Below, in pieces: positions 6,308-11,856 of a DNA stretch of 11,856 bases (its first letter is position 1; every line of letters begins with the position of its first letter). Under the pieces are notes generated by a model. The model was given only the letters and a program-made list of their open reading frames with translations, was not told the DNA's origin and ran no database searches. The position numbers were made by a program, and so were the translations under genes. This DNA comes from Planctomycetaceae bacterium. Its GTDB lineage: Bacteria > Planctomycetota > Planctomycetia > Planctomycetales > Planctomycetaceae. Where the stretch lies: assembly GCA_027000105.1 (NCBI GenBank), contig JALTOP010000406.1, positions 1-11,856 of the forward strand. The letters are read 5' to 3'.

Positions 6308-6601
6308 ATGCCTGCGCAGCTGAATTCAGTGATATCGAAAATTTTCTCGACGACGCTCTGGACGGGTCTGGCTCTGCTTGTCCTCGTGATCGTACTGGTT
6401 CGTCTGATTATGTGGATTAAAGCCAGTTTGCGCGAAGATGACGATCCTTCCAGTATCGATCATCAGATGCTTGTCGAGATTACAGAAATGCAACGTCAGG
6501 GTGAGATCACAGAGGCTGAATACCGATCCATCAAAGGGCGATTGGTTGACAGACTCAAGAAGGAAGGTGAAGGTTCGATTCGGGAACCGGTTTCTGATTA
6601 G
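6308..6601 (+). CDS. Small single-span membrane protein with SHOCT-like C-terminus
   Basis: The predicted protein has 97 residues. It has one strong membrane helix (about residues 16-37, TLWTGLALLVLVIVLVRLIM), an acidic linker (REDDDPSS, 42-49) and a C-terminal amphipathic segment MLVEITEMQRQGEITEAEYR and onward (about 54-83). This last part matches the SHOCT pattern: a short helical hairpin with a G-x-I-[ST]-x-x-E-[YF] core, often found at the ends of membrane proteins and thought to mediate oligomerisation. The start has GAGGGG just upstream, close to the ATG. A -10-like TACAAT lies about 30 bases before it, with only a poor -35. No partner gene is evident; the exact function is unknown. 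Confidence 0.75.
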   Translation: MPAQLNSVISKIFSTTLWTGLALLVLVIVLVRLIMWIKASLREDDDPSSIDHQMLVEITEMQRQGEITEAEYRSIKGRLVDRLKKEGEGSIREPVSD

Positions 6602-6904
6602 CGATTTGGCAAACTATCCAAGAAGGGTTTGTTGTTGAATTCGATTGGGTCTTTCAGGGGAATCCACCGAAATTCTGCGAGGGGGCATCACTTTGGCATG
6701 AAAGTTGCTCCCGTTATCCGTTCGGTAATCGGGTTGTAGAATGAACAGGGACCAGATCGTTCCGATTGCATTTCGCTCAGCAAATGATTGTTGGGAGTCA
6801 CCGAGGGATTGTATTCGCTGACACGGAGGCAGCGAGCACGAAACCAACCCAAGATAGGCATCAACAACTGATCGTTTCGATCAACAGATTTAGAAGGAAC
6901 TCGA
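6602..6904. other. Spacer before clpX
   Basis: No convincing gene lies in these 303 bp. A -10-like TAGAAT (6737-6742) with a weak TTATCC (6714-6719) 17 bp upstream is a possible clpX promoter, giving a leader of roughly 155 bases; this is tentative. A short palindrome lies near the clpX start (separate entry). Confidence 0.4.
6869..6883. repeat. 15-bp palindrome just upstream of clpX
   Basis: TGATCG-TTT-CGATCA is a perfect 6-bp inverted repeat with a 3-base centre, ending 21 bases before the clpX start codon and just upstream of its ribosome site (AAGGA). It could be an operator or a small hairpin in the leader RNA; nothing else supports either reading. Confidence 0.4.
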
Positions 6905-8185
6905 ATGACCTCCGGAACAGATTTTATGTCAGGTAAACGTACTGGGAAAAGCAAAAAACACGCGAACTGCTCGTTTTGTGCCAAAAGTTATCGCGAAGTT
7001 GGCCCGCTTGTTGAAGGCCCGGATGACGTTTACATCTGCGAAAACTGCATCGATTTGTGCCAATCCATTTTGTTGCAGGAACAGAAACGGCGAGGCGCTT
7101 CCGATTCGCTGTTCAAGAAGATTCCGACACCCCGGGAAATTGTCAATCATCTCGATGAATACGTCATTGGACAGACACACGCCAAAAAGGTCATGTCGGT
7201 CGCTGTGCACAATCATTACAAAAGATTGATGCACATGGAAGATGACGGGAACGATGTCGAAATTGAAAAATCGAATATCCTGTTTGTCGGTCCGACTGGT
7301 TGTGGGAAAACGCTGTTGGCCAAGACACTGGCTCGGTATTTACAGGTTCCTTTTGCGATCGGCGATGCTACCACGCTCACTGAAGCAGGTTATGTCGGTG
7401 AGGATGTCGAGAATTTGCTGCTCAAGTTGTTGCACGCGGCTGATTTCGATATCGAGGCGGCACAGCGGGGAATTATCTTTATCGACGAGATCGACAAGAT
7501 CGGCAAAACGAGCCAGAACGTTTCCATTACGCGGGATGTTTCCGGTGAAGGCGTCCAGCAGTCATTGTTGAAAATGCTGGAGGGAACCGTGGCCAATGTG
7601 CCTCCCCAGGGGGGCAGAAAGCATCCCGAGCAACAGTATATTCAGGTTGATACTACCAATATCCTGTTTATCTGTGGCGGTACGTTCGTCGGTCTGGAAG
7701 ATATTATTTCCAAACGACTGGGACGAAAAATGATCGGTTTCAACTCCAGCCATATCGAGGAGCAGGAAAGAGAACGGGCTGAACTTCTGGCTCAGGTTCA
7801 GGTCGATGATATCCTCGAATTCGGCTTGATTCCCGAGTTGCTTGGTCGCCTGCCGTTGCTCAGTTCGCTCGCTCCGTTATCGGAGGAAGACTTGGTCAGA
7901 ATCATGACAGAGCCGAAGAATTCGATTGTTCGGCAGTTCCAAAAGCTGTTCAGCATGGAAAACGCGACACTGGAATTCGCAGACGGCGCTCTTCACGAGG
8001 TTGCCAGGCTGGCTTCGGAAAGACAGACGGGTGCCCGAAGTTTACGCTCTGTTCTTGAGGGAGTAATTTTCGATGTCCTGTTCGATTTGCCGGATGTCGG
8101 CAACGGCAAGAAGTATGTGATCACTCCTGAGATGGTAAGAGGCGAACAGGCAATTCTTCCTGTTGATGATTCCGCTGCGGCGTAA
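6905..8185 (+). CDS. clpX: ATP-dependent Clp protease, ATP-binding subunit ClpX
   Basis: ClpX is the AAA+ unfoldase that recognises tagged or regulatory substrates, unfolds them with ATP and feeds them into ClpP in the cytoplasm. The 426-aa protein has the usual family length. The N-terminal zinc-binding domain carries C22/C25 and C45/C48. Walker A is GPTGCGKT (129-136), the pore-1 loop GYVGED (162-167), Walker B IIFIDEIDK (190-198), the RKH pore loop R238-H240, and the ClpP-docking IGF loop I277-F279. An arginine-finger segment (ELLGRLPLL) and the sensor-2 motif GARSLRS follow near the C-terminus. All key residues are present, so it should be active. The start has AAGGA six bases upstream. 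clpP, its usual partner, is not in the window, so clpX appears to be a separate transcription unit ending at the terminator at 8244-8276. Confidence 0.98.
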   Translation: MTSGTDFMSGKRTGKSKKHANCSFCAKSYREVGPLVEGPDDVYICENCIDLCQSILLQEQKRRGASDSLFKKIPTPREIVNHLDEYVIGQTHAKKVMSVAVHNHYKRLMHMEDDGNDVEIEKSNILFVGPTGCGKTLLAKTLARYLQVPFAIGDATTLTEAGYVGEDVENLLLKLLHAADFDIEAAQRGIIFIDEIDKIGKTSQNVSITRDVSGEGVQQSLLKMLEGTVANVPPQGGRKHPEQQYIQVDTTNILFICGGTFVGLEDIISKRLGRKMIGFNSSHIEEQERERAELLAQVQVDDILEFGLIPELLGRLPLLSSLAPLSEEDLVRIMTEPKNSIVRQFQKLFSMENATLEFADGALHEVARLASERQTGARSLRSVLEGVIFDVLFDLPDVGNGKKYVITPEMVRGEQAILPVDDSAAA

Positions 8186-8243
8186 TCGCTTTTCGCAAAG
8201 ACCATCATTTTCGATGGAAAAACTTACGAGGTAACAATCAGAG

Positions 8244-8276
8244 CGGACGGCGGCATTTCTGTCGCCGTCCGTTTTT
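8244..8276 (+). terminator. Rho-independent terminator of clpX
   Basis: A perfect 9-bp GC-rich stem CGGACGGCG/CGCCGTCCG (8244-8252 and 8263-8271) with a 10-base loop is followed by five T's (8272-8276). It lies 58 bp after the clpX stop and between the convergent clpX and lpxA genes. On the minus strand the hairpin is not followed by T's, so it should mainly act on clpX. Confidence 0.92.
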
Positions 8277-8321
8277 GCATGGTTCGCGTAACGTTTCCAG
8301 TATCACTGCGGGGAGCAGGAA

Positions 8322-9098
8322 TCAGGCCGCTCCTTTGCTCAGTCCCCGTCGGGATGTTTCGGAGATAAAAGCGATCAACGGTTCCAATGCAGGGGAATAT
8401 CCCTTGGCCTGCAGGATTTGCATGGCGTTGGTGTGCGTCAGACCGTCGCGATACAGAATGCGAAACGCCTCTTTGACCTCTCGCCTTTGATCAGCATTGA
8501 AGCCTGCCCGCTTCAGTCCGATCAGGTTCGTGGCGATGATATTTCCATCGTGGTCTGTCATCATAAAAGGAGGGACATCCTGCGTAATTTTCGACAGTCC
8601 GCCAATCATCGCCAATGTTCCGATTCGGCAAAACTGGTGGACAGCCGCGTTTCCGGAGATGATCGCCTTTTCGCCGATATAAACGTGCCCTCCCAGCAGG
8701 CAGCCATTGGTGAGGACAACGTTCCGCTCCAGTTCACAGTTGTGTCCGACGTGGGAGTTGCACATCAACAAACAGCCATCGCCAAGGATGGTCGCGTTTC
8801 CTTCCCCCGTTGCCCGATGAACGGTGGCTCCTTCGCGGATTTCAATATCATCGCCGAGAATGCAATACGATTTCTCTCCCCGATAGGCAACATCCTGCGG
8901 AATATCTCCCACGATGACATGGGAGTGCAGATAGCATCGCTCGCCAAGGGTCGTTTCTCCCAGAATTGTTGTAAAAGGCCCAATTTTAGTTTCTGCTCCA
9001 ATTTTTACGGGGCCTTCGATGACAACGTATGGCCCAATCTGGGCTGTCGGGTCAATTTCCGCCCTGGAATCGATAATCGCGGTCGGATGGATAGGCAT
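8322..9098 (-). CDS. lpxA: Acyl-[ACP]--UDP-N-acetylglucosamine O-acyltransferase LpxA
   Basis: LpxA carries out the first step of lipid A synthesis in the cytoplasm: transfer of a 3-hydroxyacyl chain from ACP to the 3-OH of UDP-GlcNAc. The 258-aa protein is close to the family's usual length (E. coli 262). Residues 1 to about 190 show the left-handed beta-helix hexapeptide repeat pattern (IHPTAIID, AEIDPTAQIGPYVVIEGPVKI and so on). Family signatures are GDIPQDVAYRGE (64-75), NSHVGHNC (114-121), where H119 corresponds to the catalytic His125 of E. coli, HQFCRIG, and QDVPPFM. The helical C-terminus includes GLKRAGF. The start is ATG 9098 with AAGGA seven bases upstream; the frame runs further up to 9263 but that part is not LpxA-like. 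lpxD, fabZ and lpxB, its neighbours in many Gram-negatives, are absent here, and about 1 kb of gene-free DNA lies upstream. Confidence 0.96.
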   Translation of the reverse strand: MPIHPTAIIDSRAEIDPTAQIGPYVVIEGPVKIGAETKIGPFTTILGETTLGERCYLHSHVIVGDIPQDVAYRGEKSYCILGDDIEIREGATVHRATGEGNATILGDGCLLMCNSHVGHNCELERNVVLTNGCLLGGHVYIGEKAIISGNAAVHQFCRIGTLAMIGGLSKITQDVPPFMMTDHDGNIIATNLIGLKRAGFNADQRREVKEAFRILYRDGLTHTNAMQILQAKGYSPALEPLIAFISETSRRGLSKGAA

Positions 9099-9489
9099 GG
9101 CAAATTCCTTTTTGCTGCTTATGAATAGCTTGATTATGTACGTGGTTCTCCCGGAGATTCGCTCACCGTGAGAGTGACATTCTGTCCTGGAAATAACGCA
9201 GGCGATGAAACGAGCGAACCGGAAGTTCTGGCTTGTTCTCTCCAAAACCCTTAAACCCCACAAACGCAGATTATCGCCTGTTCCAGAAAATGGGTCAATG
9301 CGAGATTTCTCGTGCTCTTTTCGGAATCGAGGGAAGGGTAAAGTTGGCCCTTCGAGCCGGTATGAATCAGATACAGGGAACGGTAATCAAACGGCAAGGC
9401 AAGATACGGATCAAGAAATCAGGCGTGAAATAGAAACTGGCTCCAGGTGGCAGAATGCGATTCGAAATGGCTCGCAGATCAGATTGATT

Positions 9490-9531
9490 CCTTGCCAGGC
9501 AAGGGTAGGGTACGTTGTGTGCGTACTCTAC
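9490..9531. repeat. Two adjacent hairpins, including a 10-bp stem
   Basis: CCTTGCC-A-GGCAAGG (9490-9504) is a perfect 7-bp inverted repeat around one base. It directly abuts GTAGGGTACG/CGTACTCTAC (9505-9514 and 9522-9531), a 10-bp stem with one G-T pair and a 7-base loop. No T-run follows, so it does not look like a terminator. It may belong to a repetitive extragenic element. Confidence 0.6.
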
Positions 9532-9560
9532 GGCTGGAATCAAACAGTAAAATCAAATGC

Positions 9561-9713
9561 ACCACAGAGACACGGAGAAGTATCTCACCAAGACGCCAGG
9601 AGTTTTCCATATTTGATTCCCAAACAAAGGTAATTCAAAAGCCGCATCTAATCCATTATGAAAATATTTTTCTTCTCTTTTTCTTTCCTTTGCGTCTTCG
9701 CGTCTTTGCGTGA
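9561..9713. repeat. Degenerate dispersed-repeat element with ACCACAGAGACAC-type end
   Basis: The left part starts ACCACAGAGACACGGAG (9561-9577) and the right part is a tandem-like run of TTTGCGTCTTCGCGTC (from 9689) ending at GTGA (9710-9713). Read in reverse, the right end (TCACGCAAAGACGCGAAGA) resembles TCACCAAGACGCCAGGAG on the left (9585-9602), so the two ends look like degenerate inverted arms about 100 bp apart. Purine-rich sequences of this kind recur between genes in many planctomycete and other bacterial genomes; that comparison is from memory. No transposase or target duplication is visible. Confidence 0.5.
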
Positions 9714-10159
9714 CACCCTTTTCTCGCAACGGTCAGACACTGCAAGCGGAACGGCGCCAGCCGTCCGGTAGTGGCCACCTCGCCACAATAGTGATGATAA
9801 ACACAGCTCACAGAGTCGTGGAGCAAAGCATTAACAAGGGTACCCGGCCAGTCGGATGGCCAATCGTTTCTCTGTTTTGCAGAGATGAGAATGGCCCACC
9901 ATACGGTGTGCAAGAAAAGAAATCCATGTAACTATCATAGCGATAAGATACCACAAGATGGTCCGCACAGCAGACCCCACATGGCTCGAACGCGGCTGGC
10001 ATTCGAGCCCGCTTGGATTCGATGATATCGAACAAAGCGTTGGTGAGTAAACCGACAAGAAGACTGAAATGGCCGGTCAAACCGGGCCTGCATAACGGAG
10101 TCCCAAGGGGAAGTATTCGATTCGTTTCTCAAAAAACGCCCGGTTCAATCGACTACCTT

Positions 10160-11401
10160 TCAATCGATTCCGGGGACGGGGAATTGTGTGGCGAATTCGC
10201 GAACCTGTTTTCCGACGGTTTCGATCACGGCATCGTCTTCAACGTTGTTGAGGACTTCGAGAATCCAGCCGCCGACTTTTCGCATGTCGTCCTCTTTCAT
10301 GTTGCGAGTCGTCAGTGCTGCGGTGCCGATGCGGATGCCGCTGGGATCGAGAGGTTTGCGGGTATCGTACGGGATCATATTTTTATTGACGGTTATCCCG
10401 GCCCGATCCAGCGATTTTTCTGCAACTTTTCCGGTTGTGCCAATCGTGGTAACATCGCACAGCATCAAGTGATTGTCTGTCCCGCCGGATGCGAGCTTCA
10501 AGCCGCCGGCCATTAATACTTCGGCCAATACCTGGGCGTTTTTCACCACTTGTTGGGCGTACTGTTTGTAACCGGGTTGCAATGCTTCTTTGAAACAGAC
10601 CGCTTTGGCGGCAACAACGTGCATCAACGGGCCGCCTTGCAAGCCGGGGAAAACAACACGATCGAGATCTTTGGCGTACTCCTGTTTGCAAAGGACAAAA
10701 CCGGAACGTGGCCCACGGAGCGTCTTGTGTGAAGTCGAGGTGACAAAATCGGCAACCGGAACCGGACTGTTATGAATTCCGGCTGCGACCAATCCGGAAT
10801 AGTGAGCCATATCGACCATCAGTTTCGCGCCGCAATCGTGAGCGATTTCTGCGAACTTTGCGTGATCGATTTCCCGTGGATAGGCGCTGGCACCGGCGAG
10901 AATCATTTTCGGTTTATGCTCTTTGGCAAGACGGGCGACCTGATCGAAATCGATGCGGTGATCTGTTTCCGTCACACCGTAATGGACGGGGTGGAAAAGT
11001 TGTCCTGAGAAGTTCAGGTGCATGCCATGTGTGAGGTGTCCGCCGTGCGCCAGATCCATCGCCAAAAAGGTATCGCCCGGTTTGAGCAGTGTCATAAAGA
11101 CAGCCATATTCGCTTGGGAACCGGCATGGGGTTGGACGTTGACATGCTCGGCTCCGAACAGTTCTTTGGCTCGGTCTCTTGCCAAATTTTCGGTTACGTC
11201 GACATACTCACAACCGCCGTAGTAGCGGCGACCGGGATAACCTTCGGCGTATTTGTTGGTGAGAACCGTTCCGACGGCTTCCTGAATCGCAGCGGAAGTG
11301 TAGTTTTCAGAAGCGATCAACTCCAGCCCTTCCTTTTGACGACGCATTTCGTCCTGCACGGATTGGAAAATTTCAGGATCTACGTCTTGCAGCGAACTCA
11401 T
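10160..11401 (-). CDS. glyA: Serine hydroxymethyltransferase GlyA
   Basis: GlyA is the cytoplasmic PLP enzyme that converts serine and tetrahydrofolate to glycine and 5,10-methylene-tetrahydrofolate, feeding the one-carbon pool. The 413-aa protein matches the usual bacterial length (E. coli 417). Signatures are LELIASENYTS (26-36), the substrate loop KYAEGYPGRRYYGG (50-63), NVQPHAGSQAN (88-98), the PLP-binding VDMAH with D197 and H200, and the Schiff-base lysine in TSTSHKTLRGPRSG, K226. PGLQGGPLMH and SGIRIGTAALTTR (with the carboxylate-binding Arg) follow. All key residues are present. The start ATG 11401 is the only one fitting the family N-terminus; its ribosome site is weak (AAGAAAG about 10 bases upstream). 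It appears to be a single-gene unit: no gene follows on its strand for about 1 kb. Confidence 0.98.
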   Translation of the reverse strand: MSSLQDVDPEIFQSVQDEMRRQKEGLELIASENYTSAAIQEAVGTVLTNKYAEGYPGRRYYGGCEYVDVTENLARDRAKELFGAEHVNVQPHAGSQANMAVFMTLLKPGDTFLAMDLAHGGHLTHGMHLNFSGQLFHPVHYGVTETDHRIDFDQVARLAKEHKPKMILAGASAYPREIDHAKFAEIAHDCGAKLMVDMAHYSGLVAAGIHNSPVPVADFVTSTSHKTLRGPRSGFVLCKQEYAKDLDRVVFPGLQGGPLMHVVAAKAVCFKEALQPGYKQYAQQVVKNAQVLAEVLMAGGLKLASGGTDNHLMLCDVTTIGTTGKVAEKSLDRAGITVNKNMIPYDTRKPLDPSGIRIGTAALTTRNMKEDDMRKVGGWILEVLNNVEDDAVIETVGKQVREFATQFPVPGID

Positions 11402-11740
11402 GGGGGGACTTTCTTAATTGTTCAATTTCTGGTTGATATTTTTCAATCCAAGGGACAATAACGGTCTCACCGTGGCAGGCTGTTGGATCATTCGAAGTGC
11501 ATCACGATGCCCTTTACGGTTCGGTTTCAGTCTCCGCCGGGTCAGGAGAATATCTGAAAACGCCGATTATAGCCGGTTTTTATCGTGGTGCGAGTATTCG
11601 GCTGTTGTTCTGCCAAAACATTTCGCGAAATCGGGCAAACAGGCGAAAAAAGTCGATACAGGGAGTGAGAAATTTCTGGCTGAATTGTGTAGACTGGAGC
11701 GTGCGAGGGAAATTTTGAATAGTGAATCAAGTAGATCAAC
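11402..11740. other. Spacer between glyA and the divergent gene at the right edge
   Basis: These 339 bp separate divergently read genes and should hold both promoters. A candidate glyA promoter is entered separately. For the rightward gene I see only a TAGACT (-10-like, about 11691) without a good -35. No structured RNA, repeat or convincing gene is visible. Confidence 0.45.
11417..11446 (-). promoter_or_regulatory. Candidate glyA promoter
   Basis: On the minus strand TTGAAA (11446-11441; 5 of 6 matches to the -35 consensus) and AACAAT (11422-11417; 4 of 6 to the -10) are 18 bp apart, placing the start just upstream of glyA with a leader of under 15 bases. The surrounding sequence is AT-rich. 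The match is only fair. Confidence 0.3.
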
Positions 11741-11856
11741 ATGGATGAAGTGACCAACAAGACGATTACCGATTCCGACAAGGTTCGTGCGAATCTACAT
11801 GCGGGAGAGGGGCTGCGGCAGGAGAAAGTAGACATCTCCCCCAAGCAGCCGGGCGT
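11741..11856 (+). CDS. Unrecognised protein, N-terminal fragment (runs off right edge)
   Basis: A frame opens at ATG 11741, just after an in-frame TAG, and stays open to the window's end (38 codons): MDEVTNKTITDSDKVRANLH and onward, containing GEGLRQEKVDISPKQPG. It is polar, with no signal peptide or membrane segment in the visible part. The ribosome binding site is weak. Only the divergent position after glyA and the change to coding-like codon use support it. I cannot name a family from this length. Confidence 0.4.
   Translation, partial: MDEVTNKTITDSDKVRANLHAGEGLRQEKVDISPKQPG

Larger units (their letters stand above)
9099..10159. other. About 1 kb gene-free, repeat-rich spacer between glyA and lpxA
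   Basis: Open frames here are short, overlap in several frames, lack ribosome binding sites and give low-complexity or repeat-like products, so I call no gene. The region contains strong hairpins at 9490-9531, a dispersed-repeat-like segment at 9561-9713, and more dyads downstream: ACGGC/GCCGT (9751-9755 and 9760-9764), the palindrome GTGGCCAC (9771-9778), GGCCA/TGGCC (9846-9850 and 9857-9861) and TCTCTG/CAGAGA (9869-9874 and 9880-9885). It looks like accumulated repeat remnants. The lpxA promoter should lie at its left end, but I see no good match to consensus there. Confidence 0.6.

Noticed and set aside
6052..6420. Plus-strand frame of 122 codons overlapping the SHOCT-like gene
   Set aside because: It crosses the divergent promoter region and reads the SHOCT-like gene in a wrong frame. 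The shorter frame has a clear membrane helix and domain.
9205..9931. Several short frames in the glyA-lpxA spacer, including Lys/Arg-rich products
   Set aside because: Their sequences come from low-complexity repeats and hairpins; none has a ribosome binding site or recognisable domain.
10071..10088. GC-rich dyad GGCCGGT-CAA-ACCGGGCC considered as a glyA terminator
   Set aside because: It lies about 70 bp past the stop codon, has a bulge, and is not followed by T's on the glyA strand.
11542..11844. Minus-strand frame of 100 codons opposite the right-edge gene
   Set aside because: The Ser/Cys-rich product lacks domain features, and the frame overlaps both the spacer and the more plausible plus-strand coding start.
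1..11856. CRISPR array, toxin-antitoxin pair, phage genes or defence system
   Set aside because: I found no regularly spaced repeats, no nuclease or transposase motifs, and no paired small genes of that type on either strand.

Overview
The window looks like ordinary chromosome from a planctomycete, probably of the Gimesia/Rubinisphaera type. Three things point that way: a DUF1559 pseudopilin-like protein with a type IV pilin N-terminus followed by a small lipoprotein with a carboxypeptidase-regulatory-like fold, a protein ending in the planctomycete-type CxxCH heme-binding domain (TIGR02603 style), and a tRNA gene that does not encode CCA. An LpxA homologue indicates a lipid A pathway, so a Gram-negative type envelope. 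The genus is inference; no rRNA or other marker is present.

Layout. From 1 to 1977 (minus strand) a signal-peptide protein with a C-terminal cytochrome c domain is followed by the N-terminal 210 codons of a polytopic membrane protein that runs off the left edge. A tRNA with anticodon CAT lies at 2348-2421 (minus). About 850 bp without a gene follow, holding a cluster of small inverted repeats and a strong sigma70-type promoter (2936-2965). That promoter leads, through an unusually long leader, into the DUF1559 gene (3268-4296), a probable terminator (4383-4424) and a lipoprotein gene (4591-5064).

Directly at the lipoprotein stop codon sits a 162-bp element with perfect 17-bp terminal inverted repeats, flanked by a direct TTAG repeat (5061-5230). 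I read it as a MITE-like non-autonomous insertion. On its far side is the 3' end of a second, related lipoprotein gene with no 5' part (5227-5373). This is the most distinctive structure in the window.

From 5568 to 6601 an unrecognised planctomycete-like protein (minus) and a small single-span membrane protein with a SHOCT-like tail (plus) are divergently arranged. Then come clpX (6905-8185, plus) with a textbook terminator at 8244-8276, lpxA (8322-9098, minus), about 1 kb of gene-free DNA with repeat-derived sequence and hairpins, and glyA (10160-11401, minus). The start of an unrecognised gene (11741 onward, plus) runs off the right edge.

The identifiable genes are housekeeping: protein quality control (ClpX), lipid A synthesis (LpxA), one-carbon metabolism (GlyA) and translation (tRNA). 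They show no operon logic with one another. I found no CRISPR array, toxin-antitoxin pair, phage module, defence system or intact transposase, and no clearly new biological system. The interest lies in the small mobile element, the gene fragment beside it, and the repeat-rich spacers.
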